This document shows, piece after piece, positions 1 to 9,963 of a stretch of 64,000 nt of DNA. Position numbers and translations under genes: made by a program. Source of the stretch: Spiroplasma litorale. GTDB lineage: Bacteria > Bacillota_I > Bacilli_A > Mycoplasmatales > Mycoplasmataceae. The DNA lies in contig NZ_CP012357.1 in assembly GCF_001267155.1 (NCBI RefSeq), positions 558,001-622,000 on the forward strand. The letters are read 5' to 3'. Positions within the stretch are counted from its first letter, which is position 1, and the number at the start of each line of letters is the position of its first letter. The notes beneath the pieces are model-generated. The model searched no databases, was not told the DNA's origin, and worked only from the letters and a program-made list of their open reading frames with translations.

Positions 1-764
1 ATTTCTTTTAAATCATTTTTTTCTTCTTCTCCTGATTCCTCATTTTTTAAAATTTCAAATTTATATTTTAATAATTCTTTTTCTTCTTCATCATCATTTT
101 TATTGTTAATATTTTCATTTTTTGTTAAATAATATTTTGGTAATAATTTATCAATAATTTTTGTTTCTAAATTATTATTTTTAATACTATAAACAAATTT
201 GTCTTCCAACACTTTTACTTCGTCACTTATTTTAATATAGTTTGTAATTTTTAAATCAATATATTTTTTTATATTTTCATTTCTTTCGTAAACTAAATTT
301 GTATTAAAAAAATCCACTTTAAAATCTAAATTTTCAAAATCATAGAATAAATCATCATTCATTAAAGGGTTGATATTAAAAAAATACGCAATATAGTCAA
401 ATCCAATTTGCACTTCTTGTATTTTGTCTTGTTTAAATGATAATTTTGGTGAAGAATAAGCTTCATTAGAAATCGCTGTTCCTTTATAATCGTTGTTATT
501 ACAATTAAAATTATCACAATCTAAAACTATTCTGTTTTTATCAAGTTTATACTGTTCTTTATCTTTGTTATCTTTTTTATTTTCTTTTAAATTGGGAAGG
601 ATTGAAAAATACTCTTTGTCATTATTAATAAAAACATTTGAAAAAGCTACCATATTATTAGCCTTTTCAAAATCTGGGTTAATGTTTGTTGTTCCACATG
701 AAATTGTTGATATTGGCAAAAAAGAGATTCAAAAAGAAAGTATTAATTTTAATGTTTTTTTCAT
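1..764 (-). CDS. Lipoprotein, 3' end beyond window
   Basis: The frame opens at 764 with a Lys-rich n-region, a hydrophobic core containing one UGA-Trp, and a lipobox ending ISTISC-G (Cys about residue 24), so the product should be an acylated surface lipoprotein. About 254 residues are visible with no stop before the window edge. The mature part is very hydrophilic, rich in Asn, Lys, Asp and Glu, and has an acidic Glu/Lys stretch at the visible end. I recognise no enzymatic motif. Function unknown. Confidence 0.8.
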
Positions 765-778
765 ATAAAATTACCTAC

Positions 779-1279
779 TTATTTTTTTTCTAATTCGTCT
801 TCTCAAAAGTTTATTGCTAAAACGTTTTTAACGTATCTAATTGAAATTTCTAACCCTTTTATAGGAACTTGAAAATAACCGTTAGTAAATTTTGCGGCAA
901 TATGAATTAAACACAAAGGAACCATTTCGGGTTCAGATTTTATAAATTTAATTGGATCCATATCTTTAAATTCATCGAAACCAAAATGTTCATACATATC
1001 TTTTTGGAATGATTTTATTCCATTATCCATTCAATTATTTATTAAATATTCAACTATAGAATTATGAAATGAAATTCTATCATTAATATGAGAATATGCA
1101 AAATCCATTGCTCAACTTGAGAATTTTTTTACAGCTTCTTCTGGTGTTCTTACAATTAAAACCCCTCTGAACCTTTTATTATCATCACCAATAGCGGATA
1201 TTGATATAAATGATGTTCCTTCTAAAAATGAGATTTTCCCTAAATTAGATTTTTTAATATTATAAACTTTCTCGCTCAT
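779..1279 (-). CDS. Conserved-looking cytosolic protein, function unknown
   Basis: A 166-residue frame with three UGA-Trp codons, starting at 1279 (MSEKVYNIKKSN) and ending in TAA at 779. There is no signal peptide or membrane segment. It has a mixed alpha/beta look, with a hydrophobic central part (PLCLIHIAAKF) and a final segment IRYVKNVLAINFW. It lies 14 bp upstream of the lipoprotein start at 764, so the two are probably co-transcribed. I do not recognise the family. Continuous code-4 coding over 500 bp supports a real gene. Confidence 0.7.
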
Positions 1280-1337
1280 ATCTTTCACCCCATACTATGA
1301 AAATATTATACACTTTTGAATTTATTAATTAAACCCC

Positions 1338-2282
1338 TTATAAGTCTATATTCTCTATATATTCTATTCCTTTTTTTGTAATACATCTTCCTTTTGGTGT
1401 TTTTGTAATTAAATTATTTTTATATAAAGTTGGTTCAATAATTGAAGTTATTAATTGTTGAGGCATTGAAAGTAATTGTGATATATTTTCAATGCCTAAT
1501 ACCCCATATTTTTTAAGTAATTTTAAATAATTTATTTCATTTACAGTAATACCATACTTGTAGATTTCTAATTTTTTTAAAATATCAAATATATCCTGAT
1601 TTGATAAACTTAAATAATTTTTATACGTAATATAATCATATACCCTTTTTAATAAGTTTATTGCTATTCTAGGATTATTTTTACAATACTTTGATAATAA
1701 AATTATATTATCATTAGATAAATTTATATCTAGTTTTTTGCAATTTATTTTTAGTATTTCTTGTATTTCAGAGTAATTATAATCTTTGAAATTTAAATTA
1801 ATGGGAAACCTGTTTATAAAAGGTATTGCTAATTTATTTATTTCTGTTGTTGCAACAATTAAAGTAAATTTTGCTATTTTAACATTTATTATTTTTGAGT
1901 TATATTCTTTACCAATTATTATATTTAATCTATTATCTTCAAGTACAGGATATAATACTTCAAATACTTCTTTTGAACATGCGTGGACTTCATCAATAAA
2001 TAATAATTCACCATCTTTTAAAGATGTTAGTGGCGAAATTATATCGCTTGGTTTTTGCAAACTTGTCCCATTTAATATATATATTTTTTTATTTATTGTT
2101 TTTGCAATTATTAAAGCTAAACTTGTTTTGCCTAGCCCACTATTTCCATAAAAAATAATGTGATCTAGTTGAGAATTTCTTTTTTTAGCGGATTCTATAA
2201 ATATTTTTAGGTTATCTATTATATTTCTTTGACCTATAAATTCTTTAAAATTTAATGGTCTAAAAAGATTATTATTTTCCAT
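1338..2282 (-). CDS. ruvB: Holliday junction branch migration ATPase RuvB
   Basis: A 314-residue AAA+ motor that, with RuvA, drives branch migration of Holliday junctions. Visible features are the N-terminal RPLNFKEFIGQ segment, Walker A GNSGLGKTS (residues 46-54), Walker B LLFIDEVHA (about 94-102), the sensor stretch VATTEIN, and a C-terminal winged-helix region with GVLGIENISQLL and TPKGRC. Length is normal for the family. Its start overlaps the end of ruvA by 11 bp, a classic ruvAB arrangement. The frame contains no UGA. Confidence 0.95.
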   Translation of the reverse strand: MENNNLFRPLNFKEFIGQRNIIDNLKIFIESAKKRNSQLDHIIFYGNSGLGKTSLALIIAKTINKKIYILNGTSLQKPSDIISPLTSLKDGELLFIDEVHACSKEVFEVLYPVLEDNRLNIIIGKEYNSKIINVKIAKFTLIVATTEINKLAIPFINRFPINLNFKDYNYSEIQEILKINCKKLDINLSNDNIILLSKYCKNNPRIAINLLKRVYDYITYKNYLSLSNQDIFDILKKLEIYKYGITVNEINYLKLLKKYGVLGIENISQLLSMPQQLITSIIEPTLYKNNLITKTPKGRCITKKGIEYIENIDL

Positions 2283-2814
2283 TTATATTTATTAAAGCCT
2301 TTCTAATAATTTCTTCTTCGCTAAGTTTAAAATCTATATTTTTAATAGCTTTATATATATCATTAAATTTATAGCCTAATTTATAGAGTGAATTAATTAT
2401 TTCTAAATGTTTTTTTGTGTTGTTAATATCTATAACCTCTTTTCTTATTGAGTCAACTATAGATTTAACAATTTTTGTAGATATTTTTGTTTTTTGAGAT
2501 ATAAACTCAATTTCATAATCTATACTAGATTTAATGATTTCATCATAATCCATGTTTAAAATTATTTTCTCCAAAGTTTTAAAACCAACGTTATTTATAC
2601 TTATTAAAGTTTTTGCTAAATTTCATATTTTATAAGAGTCTAAAAATAAAAATTTAATAAAATAATCATTTTTATAATATAAATATCAAAACTTTACTTC
2701 TTGGTTTGTTTTATATTTATTCACTGAAATTAATTTACCAACAAATCCAAATTTATTTGACTCAAGAATAACTTCATTATTTATAATTTTGATAATTTTG
2801 CCAATAAAATACAT
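2272..2814 (-). CDS. ruvA: Holliday junction DNA-binding protein RuvA
   Basis: A 180-residue protein, slightly short for RuvA, starting MYFIGKIIKIINNEVILES, the typical OB-fold opening of the family. The middle shows the helix-hairpin-helix-like ISINNVGFKTLEKII, followed by a C-terminal helical domain that contacts RuvB. UGA codons read as Trp (KFWYLYY, KIWNLAK). The ATG at 2814 lies 1 nt from the T-run of the terminator-like hairpin at 2816-2849. The only Shine-Dalgarno-like sequence (GGGGTG, 8 nt upstream) is inside the right arm of that hairpin. Confidence 0.9.
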
Positions 2815-2815
2815 A

Positions 2816-2849
2816 AAAAAAACACCCCTATAAATATTCGGTGTTTTTT
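2816..2849 (-). terminator. Rho-independent terminator overlapping the ruvA leader
   Basis: On the minus strand the arms AAAAAACACC and GGTGTTTTTT surround a loop of about 13 nt and run straight into T8 and the ruvA ATG. It ends transcription of the lipoprotein gene at 2854-3219 and at the same time covers the ruvA ribosome-binding site. Confidence 0.8.
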
Positions 2850-2853
2850 AAGA

Positions 2854-3219
2854 TTATTTTATCAATTCGTATAAAACCAATGCTTTTCCAGTGTATCTAT
2901 CGCCGGTTCCCTCTAAGTTTGCTGCCTCAGAAGTTCATTCGCTTTCTGTAATATTAATTTCATCTAGTGAAATGTCTATTTTTTTCTCTTCCCACTCTTG
3001 TTTGTGAAGTTCTAATAATTTATTGTATATTGTTTCTTTTGATGGCCTTTCAACATTTGTACTAGAAGGATCTTTTTCAAGTTTACCTAAATTAAACTCA
3101 GTAATTATGTCACCGATATTCTTTTTTACTTCTGGTTCTTTTTCTCCACAAGATATAATTGTTGAAGTTGGTACTACTATAATTGAAAGTGATGATAAGA
3201 TAGTTAAAACTTTTTTCAT
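2854..3219 (-). CDS. Small lipoprotein with one beta-repeat-like unit
   Basis: A 121-residue protein with a lipoprotein signal ending STIISC-G (Cys about residue 24). The mature chain runs IGDIITEFNLGKLE, then an Asn/Pro-rich turn, TIYNKLLELH, ISLDEINITESEW and YTGKALVLYELIK. That order (NLG.., I..L..., V.I..I, YTGK.L..Y) resembles one unit of a repeat I remember from Spiroplasma and Mesoplasma surface lipoproteins; this is recall, not a computed match. Sole UGA-Trp at 2935. Function unknown; probably surface exposed. Confidence 0.75.
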
Positions 3220-3307
3220 ATTACTCCTTTTATTTATATTTATTATATATAAAGTATTTGATTATAATAAATTAATTTCTAAAAATTTCAAATAAAAACA
3301 TCTTTAA

Positions 3308-4569
3308 TGAACATCTAAAATAAAATTTACAGTAAAAAAGTACTTTTATTGTTAAAATTTTATTGAAAGGTGTTCTTTTTATATGGCAAAACAATAAACA
3401 AAAAACAAAAAACTAAATATAATTAATGAATCAAAATAAATGGGAATTTTAAATGCGGCACTAAAGTTTGATATTAGTACTAGCACAATTAAAAGATGAA
3501 AATCAGAGGTAAAAGTTAAAGGTGAAGGCGCTCTTGAATGAGGTAGTGGAACACAGGCAAAAGGAAATATTAAAAAATTTAAATACCATGATTGAATTTT
3601 TAAAGAACCTGATGATATGAGCGTTGAAGAATTAAGAGAGGCTTTGAAACTGGAACAAGCTTTAAAAAAGCATTTGGCGAAGACGACTAAGGAAAAGTAC
3701 TTCGCCATTTTTAATGTTAAAAGAATGTTTTCTTTGAAATTATTTTGTTTATATTTAAAAGTTTCAAGGTATGGATATTTAAAATAACTTAAAAACGGAA
3801 AACCAAAGTATAAAAATTATAATAGAATTTTAGCAATTAAGATAAGATGCCTTTTTTACTTGTTTAAAAAAAGATTTGGTTATAATATGATAACTTTATT
3901 TTTAAACAAATACTTTAAAGAAAGATTAAACCCTTGAGTTGTTTATAGATATATGAAAATAATGAGTTTAAAAGCAGTGAAGAAAAAGAAAGTTCCAAAC
4001 TATGATAAATCAGGTCCATTAAGATTTGAAAATTTACTGAATAGAAACTTTAATTCTAAAAATATAAATGAAAAATGAGTAACAGATGTAACTTATATAA
4101 AAACTATTAATGGAAATGTTTATCTATCTGTTATAAAAGATTTGTTTAATTCTGAAATTGTTGATTGAAAGTTATCGGTTAGTCCTAATAATAAATTATG
4201 TCATACAAATTTAATAAGTGCTATTAAAAAAGAGGTGCTCCAAAAATAATTCATTCAGATCAGGAGGCACCATACACAAATTAAACTTGAGAAAGATTAT
4301 GTAAAAATAATAATATAAATATTTCTATGTCAAGAAGAGGGAACTCCCCAGATAATGGTGCATGTGAGTCTTTTTTTGGAACTTTTAAAAATGAATGTAT
4401 ATATACATATAAAGTAAAAGAACTACATTACTCAAATATTTATAAAATTATCTCAGACTATATAGAGTTTTATAATTACGTTAGACCTTGTCTAAAGCAT
4501 AAAAAAACTCCATACGAAATTCGTATGGAAAAAGTATCTTTTTAATGTCAATTTTAATTGACAATTTCA
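3308..4569 (+). mobile_element. IS3-like insertion sequence, copy A1
   Basis: A 1262-bp element nearly identical to copies at 37773-39036 and 52802-54064. The left end TGAACATCTAAAATAAAATT and the right end (TGAAATTGTCAATTAAAATT on the other strand) form imperfect inverted repeats. It is flanked by a 3-bp direct repeat TAA (3305-3307, 4570-4572). Transposase frame is decayed (see the pseudogene entry). It sits in the loop of the mreB terminator. Confidence 0.9.
3383..4545 (+). pseudogene. Decayed IS3-family transposase (A1)
   Basis: By comparison with copy A3, the intact transposase would be one 387-residue frame: an N-terminal helix-turn-helix (NAALKFDISTSTIKRW), then an rve/DDE integrase core (WVTDVTYIKT, IIHSD) and a C-terminal segment with the catalytic Glu (NGACESFFGTFKNE). 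A1 carries UAA at codon 5, further UAA codons (ESK-stop, YLK-stop, TN-stop), and a base loss in the A-run before GAPKIIHSD. It cannot make a full transposase. Only the last 72 codons (4327-4545) remain open from an ATG. Confidence 0.9.
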
Positions 4570-4591
4570 TAAAAGGTGTTTTTATTAATTA

Positions 4592-5632
4592 TTAAGATAA
4601 GAATGTTGGTATAGTATGTTTCATTAATTTAATAATGTGTCATATTTCAGATTCGTATTTTTTAGTACCATTAATAACTGAAAGTAATGGTTGTTCACCA
4701 ATTTTTGCAGGTAATTGTAAAGTATCTGCAAAGTATTTATCAATACCTCTAATTAGTGCTCCACCCCCACAAATAGTGATACCATTTCTGAAGATATCTC
4801 CAGCTAATTCTGGTGGTGTATCTTCAAGAACTTGAACAGTTAAATCAATAATTCTTGAAACAGGTACTTTTAAAACTTCGCGAATTTCTTCTGGTGTTAT
4901 TTCAATTTCTCTTGGTAAACCAGAGACAACATCACGTCCATAAACTTTCATTCTTCTTTCATCTGCATATCTACTTAATGATCCAATATTAATTTTAATT
5001 GATTCTGAAGTTTTAGCACCAATTTCTAATCCATATTGAGAACGAATAAATTTTTGACATTCTTCATTTAAATAATTTCCTGCTACTTTAAGTGATTTTG
5101 AAAGAACAATATCTCCTGATGCTAATACTGCAACATCAGTTGTTCCACCACCTGTGTCTATTATTAAGTTTCCTGTTGGAGCATATATATTAACTCCACC
5201 ACCCAAAGCAGCCATTTTAACTTCTTCTTCAATGAAAACTTGATTAGCCCCTAAATTAATTGCAATTTTTTTTAATGCAGACTTTTCTAGTTCAGTGATA
5301 ACTGATGGACATGCTAATAACATAACTGAATTTTTTAGTAATTTATTTATTCTTAATCTTGTGAAAATTCATTTTAATTGAGCTTCTGTTGCTCTAATAT
5401 CGGTAATAACTCCATCAACCATTGGTTTGATAACTCTAATATTTTTGTTACCTTTTCCAATCATTTTATAAGCTTCTTTACCCACGGCAATTATTCTATT
5501 TTCTTTAATTTTATAAGCAACTATAGATGGTTCGTTGTAAACCACACCTTGCCCAGAAATATATACCAAAGTGTTTGCTGTTCCTAAATCCATAGAAATA
5601 AAATTTGGTTTATTTGATGTTGTTTTTAACAT
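4592..5632 (-). CDS. mreB: MreB actin-like filament protein (paralogue 1)
   Basis: A 346-residue bacterial actin. Visible are the phosphate-1 loop (SMDLGTANTLVYISGQG), phosphate-2 loop (IDTGGGTTDVAVLASGD) and the adenosine region (GITICGGGALIRGIDKYF). In Spiroplasma, MreB paralogues build the internal ribbon that sets helical shape and drives kinking motility. The ATG at 5632 has AAGGAG 9-10 nt upstream. UGA-Trp occurs at LKWIFTRL and near the C-terminus. The C-terminal tail (WHIIKLMKHTIPTFLS) is unlike that of paralogue 2. Which numbered Spiroplasma MreB this is I cannot tell. Confidence 0.95.
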
Positions 5633-5802
5633 ATTATTATTACTCCTTAAAAGTTGATTTTAAGCTATTAAATATTAGTTGTTTTGTTAATAAATAATAA
5701 CCCACATATAATATAATATAAAAACAAAAAATAGTAAATTGAAACGTAATATTTTGAAATTAATTTTACAAAAAAAAATTAATTTTAATAATTTTTTCTA
5801 AA

Positions 5803-6678
5803 TTATATATTAAAATTAATACCATCTTTTATTAAATTAAGTAATTTATGACCTACTGCCCCATCTCTTACATTTTTTATAATTTCTTTTGCAAGTTTTT
5901 TTAGTTCAGGAATTGCATTTTCTACTGCGTATGAGTTTTTAAAATCTTCAAACATGCATATGTCATTTACATTATCACCAAATACATATAAATTATCTTC
6001 GTCAACTTGCAAGTAATTTAATAAATTTCTTAAACCATAACTTTTGCAAACATTTTTTTTATACACTTCTATTTTTGCCCCGTCTGGGTAATTGAATTGA
6101 ACACTTTGTAAGTCAAGTTTTTTAATTAATTCATTTGCAATTTTGATTTTTTTATCATTGTCACAATCTAAAACAATATTTACAAATTCATTATCGTTAT
6201 TTATACTTTCTTCAATCATTTCTTTCAAACTATCATAAACATATATTACTTTATTATTTTCTTGATTCAAAAGAATTGATTCTGATTTATTCAAAACAAA
6301 TTGACTATATCAAGCATCGTTTTTGACTATATGAGCTCTAAAATCATTATGAAGAACAAAACCAATTCCAGTTTCATAAAATCTTTTCATAATTTCATAA
6401 ATTTCATCTTTTTCAAAGTGATTTTTTGAAATGTATTTTTTTGTTATTGGATCAATTACAGATGAACCATTAGAGCATACGATAGGAAGTTTTATATTTA
6501 ATTTTTCAACTAAAAAGTCAACTATAAAATAGTTTCTTCCAGTAACTAATGTTAATGCATTATTACTTTTTTTTTGAAATTCTAAAATTGTTTTTTGATT
6601 TTCTTCCGATACTTCATCTCATTTGTAAAGAATTGTACCATCAATGTCGGTTGCAGCTATTATATTATTTTTAACCAT
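5803..6678 (-). CDS. Cof-type HAD-superfamily phosphatase
   Basis: A 291-residue Cof/YidA-like hydrolase. Motif I is ATDIDGTIL (nucleophile Asp11, acid Asp13), motif II lies in TLVTGRN, the Lys is in the IIB cap/IKDG region, and motif IV is FGDNVNDICMFE. Members dephosphorylate sugar phosphates, nucleotides or cofactors; substrate cannot be inferred. Start 6678 has AAGGAG overlapping the engB stop codon, so translation is coupled to engB. One UGA-Trp follows the cap (YSQ region). Confidence 0.85.
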
Positions 6679-6692
6679 GAATTTAATGCTCC

Positions 6693-7304
6693 TTATAAAA
6701 TTTTATTTTTTTCAAAATAATATTCAAAAATTTCATAAATATTTTTTAAACTGTTTTTATCTAAAGAAGAGATTGAAATAAATTTATCAGCTGAGTCTAA
6801 AGTTAATGTTTCTTTAATTATTTTTTCATTTTTTTTGATGTCATTTTTTTTGCACTTATCTTTTTTTGTGGCAACAATTAAGACGTTTGTTTTATGATAT
6901 TTAAAAAAGTTATACATTTCTACATCTTCATTTGTAGGTTTGTGTCTTAAATCCACGAGTTGACATACAAAAATAAGATTTTTTCTATCAGTTAAGTACT
7001 CTTCCATCATTTTTGCAAAACTTACTTTTATTTCATTGCTTACTCTTGCGAAACCATATCCCGGAGCATCAACAATTCTAAATTGACCATTATTAATATC
7101 AAAAAAATTTAAAAGTCTAGTTTTACCAGGTGTAGATGATGTTTTTGCTAATTTTTTGTTGTTTGTTAGTGAATTAATAAAAGTTGATTTTCCAACATTA
7201 CTTCTACCTATAAAACAAACTTCATTAATATCATCATTAATTCATCCTTCTTTATTGGCAGCAGATTTAACAAATTTAGCATTTTTGATAATGTACTTAT
7301 CCAT
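6693..7304 (-). CDS. engB: Ribosome biogenesis GTPase EngB (YsxC/YihA)
   Basis: A 203-residue TRAFAC GTPase needed for late 50S assembly in other bacteria. Visible are G1 GRSNVGKST (residues 33-41), the G2 Thr in STPGKTR, G3 DAPGYGFA, G4 ATKKDK and G5 SISSLD. Length is typical. It starts at 7304, one base from the stop of the coiled protein at 7306, and is followed 14 bp later by the HAD gene. The three form a compact operon between the two mreB genes. Confidence 0.93.
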
Positions 7305-7305
7305 A

Positions 7306-7629
7306 TTAATATTTTAAAATCTTTTTATATGGTTTTACTGATTTTCTAAATTCTTTTCTAAGTTTTTTGAAGTCAAATTCTTCTTTTGGTGTAAGTAAAA
7401 TTACATCATAATAATACCTATTAAGTTTCTCAACATGATTTTTTTGTTTTTCTATTTTCATTTCAAGAATTGGATTTTTCTTTGAAGTTGTATCAAAGTA
7501 ATTCACTAATGATTCTAAAACCCTTTCTTCCATTTGAAGATAACTGAAAAAATCTTCTCTTTTGATTTTACTTAAGTTTAATTTAGAGAATGTTTTTTTC
7601 TCTTCTTTTGTTAAAAAATATTCAATCAT
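7306..7629 (-). CDS. Small charged helical protein, function unknown
   Basis: A 107-residue protein of unknown family. It is rich in Lys and Glu and predicted mostly helical, with a probable coiled-coil in the middle (KIEKQKNHVEKLNRYY). No membrane or export signal is present. The ATG at 7629 has a good AAGGAG 8 nt upstream. It is the first gene of the operon leading into engB and the HAD gene, and lies between the two mreB paralogues. That position may hint at a cell-shape or division link, but this is only context. Confidence 0.7.
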   Translation of the reverse strand: MIEYFLTKEEKKTFSKLNLSKIKREDFFSYLQMEERVLESLVNYFDTTSKKNPILEMKIEKQKNHVEKLNRYYYDVILLTPKEEFDFKKLRKEFRKSVKPYKKILKY

Positions 7630-7721
7630 TTTTAATCTCCTTATAATATATATTATATAAAATTTAGAATTTTTTTTAAACCCCTATAAACTATAAGTTA
7701 GTATTATTTCTTAATATAATA

Positions 7722-7750
7722 AAAAAATATTGGATATCCAATATTTTTTT
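7722..7750. terminator. Bidirectional terminator after mreB paralogue 2
   Basis: A perfect palindrome with A7/T7 flanks: arms ATATTGG and CCAATAT around an ATAT loop, 4 bp after the mreB stop at 7755. Confidence 0.85.
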
Positions 7751-7754
7751 TGTT

Positions 7755-8795
7755 TTAAAAGAACGTTACAGGTTTATGTTGATGAAGTTCTTTTAATTTA
7801 ATTCATATTTCAGATTCATACTTCTTAGTACCGTTAATAACCGCTAATAATGGTTGTTCACCAATTTTTGCAGGTAATTGTAAAGTATCTGCAAAGTATT
7901 TATCAATACCTCTAATTAGTGCTCCACCCCCACAAATAGTAATACCATTTCTAAAGATATCTCCGGCTAATTCTGGTGGAGTTTCTTCAAGTACTTGAAC
8001 AGTTAAATCGATAATTCTTGAAACTGGTACTTTTAATACTTCACGAACTTCTTCAGGAGTTATTTCAACTTCCCTTGGAAGTCCTGAAACAATATCACGT
8101 CCATAAACTTTCATTCTTCTTTCATCAACATATTTTGCTAATGATCCAATATTCATTTTTATAGATTCAGCAGTTTTAGAACCAATTTCTAGTCCATATT
8201 GTGAACGTAGAAATTTAAGACATTCATCATTTAAATAATTTCCTGCAACTCTAATTGATTTTGAAAGAACTATATCCCCTGATGCAATTGCAGCAATATC
8301 AGTAGTTCCCCCACCCATATCTATTATTAAGTTTCCTGTTGGAGCATATATATTAACTCCTCCACCTAAAGCAGCCATTTTAACTTCTTCTTCAACAAAA
8401 ACCTCAATTGCTCCTACTGATTTTGCTATTCTAATCAAAGCTTGTTTTTCAAGTTCTGTTACTACTGATGGACATGCTAATAACATTATTGAGTTTTTTA
8501 AAAAATTTTCAAGTCTTAATCTCTTAAAAATATATTTTAATTGAGCTTCGGTAGCTCTAATATCTGTAATAACTCCATCAACCATTGGTTTGATAACTCT
8601 AATATTTTTGTTACCTTTTCCAATCATCTTGTAAGCTTCTTTTCCGATTGCTATTATTCTATTTTCTTTTATTTTATATGCAATAATAGAAGGTTCATTA
8701 TAAACTACTCCTTGACCAGAAATATAAACTAATGTATTTGATGTTCCAAGATCAATTGATACAAAGTTTTGTTTTCGCGCTGTGCTTTTTACCAC
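7755..8795 (-). CDS. mreB: MreB actin-like filament protein (paralogue 2)
   Basis: A 346-residue actin homologue with the same motifs as paralogue 1: SIDLGTSNTLVYISGQG, IDMGGGTTDIAAIASGD and GITICGGGALIRGIDKYF. The two proteins are very similar through most of their length and differ mainly in short patches (for example IRIAKSVGAIEVFVEE versus IAINLGANQVFIEE) and in the last 15 residues. DNA identity is interrupted by many silent changes, so the duplication is not very recent. Start 8795 has AAAGGAG. A TATAAT box on the minus strand at 8877-8882 could be its promoter. Confidence 0.95.
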
Positions 8796-9127
8796 GATTT
8801 TTCTCCTTTATTTTTAATTATCAATTATGTTAATAAAATATAAAAAAAGGTTTAATTAAATTTTATTACCATAACTATTATAAATAAAAAAATGGTTTTA
8901 TAACACTATATGTAGATTTTTTTAAAATATAAAAATCTTTTTACATAAAAAACCTAGCTTTGCTAGGTCTAAAACATTAGGAATTTTATTGATAAGAAAT
9001 GCTAATATATTGAATATTAAAAATATTTATAGAAAAATGCATTTAAATTTACAACGTCCTTCCATTTACATTATAGTATTAAAGTTAATAATATAAATTT
9101 TATAATGCAAAATAAATTTCATTTTCA
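8796..9127. other. Intergenic region with mreB promoter and upstream terminator
   Basis: No credible ORF. The part near 8796-8890 should hold the promoter of mreB paralogue 2 (minus-strand TATAAT at 8877-8882, no clear -35). A terminator lies at 8945-8968. The remaining 8970-9127 is AT-rich and featureless to my eye. Confidence 0.5.
8945..8968 (-). terminator. Rho-independent terminator of the rpiR/mupG operon
   Basis: Perfect 7-bp arms ACCTAGC and GCTAGGT with a TTT loop, followed on the minus strand by a T-run. Confidence 0.85.
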
Positions 9128-9928
9128 CTAGTTTATGCATAATTTATCAAGAGAGACTTTATTTTTGTTTAATTCAAGTAATTTATAATATATAACTCTT
9201 AAATAATAAAGTTTTGAAAAATAACATTCATCAAGCGTTTTATTTACTGATTCATTCATTGGTAGTTTTAATACATGATCTTTATTTTTAATAATTGGAT
9301 TAATTTCATCGTTTGTTATTGTTATTACATTAATGTTTTTTTCGTTTATTTTTTTTGCAATATTATTAATTTCTTTATTTTCAAATGAATAAGATATTAA
9401 AATTGCAATATCTTTATCTGAAATAATTTCAGTAAAAGAGTTTTGACAAGTTAAATCATTTGTATAAAATGTTTTTAAGTTTAATCTAATTACTCAATTA
9501 ATAAATAAATGAATTAAAAATGAGTCATCCCCAACTCCAAAAATAAAAATATTTTTTGCATCATTAATTAATTTAACTATTTCCTCTATTTTATGTTTTG
9601 AAATACAAGCTGACCCACTAATTGAGTTAATGATGTTTTCAGTCATTAGACATTGCACTTCTTCATATGGAGCTTCATTTTGTAATTCCACCATTTTTTT
9701 ATGTGTTTGTATTGTTCAATATAAACTTTTATAACCTGATAGACCTAGTTTTTTGCAAAATCTAGTGATTGTGGATGCACTAGTATTTGTAAGTTTTGAT
9801 ACATCAAAAATTGTGTAACTATCTAAATCTTCAAAGTTATTAACTATAAATTCTGCTATTATTTTAAAACTAATATTGTCTGAGTGTTTTGCTATTTGAT
9901 TTATTTGATTTAAGATATTTTTTATCAT
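9128..9928 (-). CDS. RpiR-family transcriptional regulator
   Basis: A 266-residue sugar-phosphate-responsive regulator. The N-terminal HTH_6 domain (about 1-75) contains FDVSKLTNTSASTITRFCKK, and a SIS sugar-phosphate binding domain follows, with IFIFGVGDDSF and IAILISYSFENKEI. UGA-Trp twice. It lies 35 bp after the MupG-like gene in the same direction, so it very likely controls that gene in response to a phosphosugar such as a MurNAc-6-phosphate-like compound. Terminator downstream at 8945-8968. Confidence 0.88.
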
Positions 9929-9963
9929 TTTTTATTTCACTACTACTTTCCTTGTAAAATGAA

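Larger units (their letters stand above)
3291..4586. terminator. Terminator hairpin of mreB split by IS copy A1
   Basis: The left arm AATAAAAACATC (3291-3302) and right arm GGTGTTTTTATT (4575-4586) pair over 12 bp with one G-U. They would form a 7-nt loop if the element and one TAA target duplication were removed. The hairpin lies directly after the mreB stop at 4592, so it was evidently the mreB terminator before insertion. Confidence 0.75.

Noticed and set aside
4635-4835. Plus-strand ORF inside mreB
   Set aside because: Mirror frame of the conserved MreB adenosine region; the same mirror pattern appears in the second mreB.
8796-9127. Possible small RNA or riboswitch upstream of mreB
   Set aside because: The only stable hairpin is a simple terminator facing the other operon; no conserved leader structure is visible.
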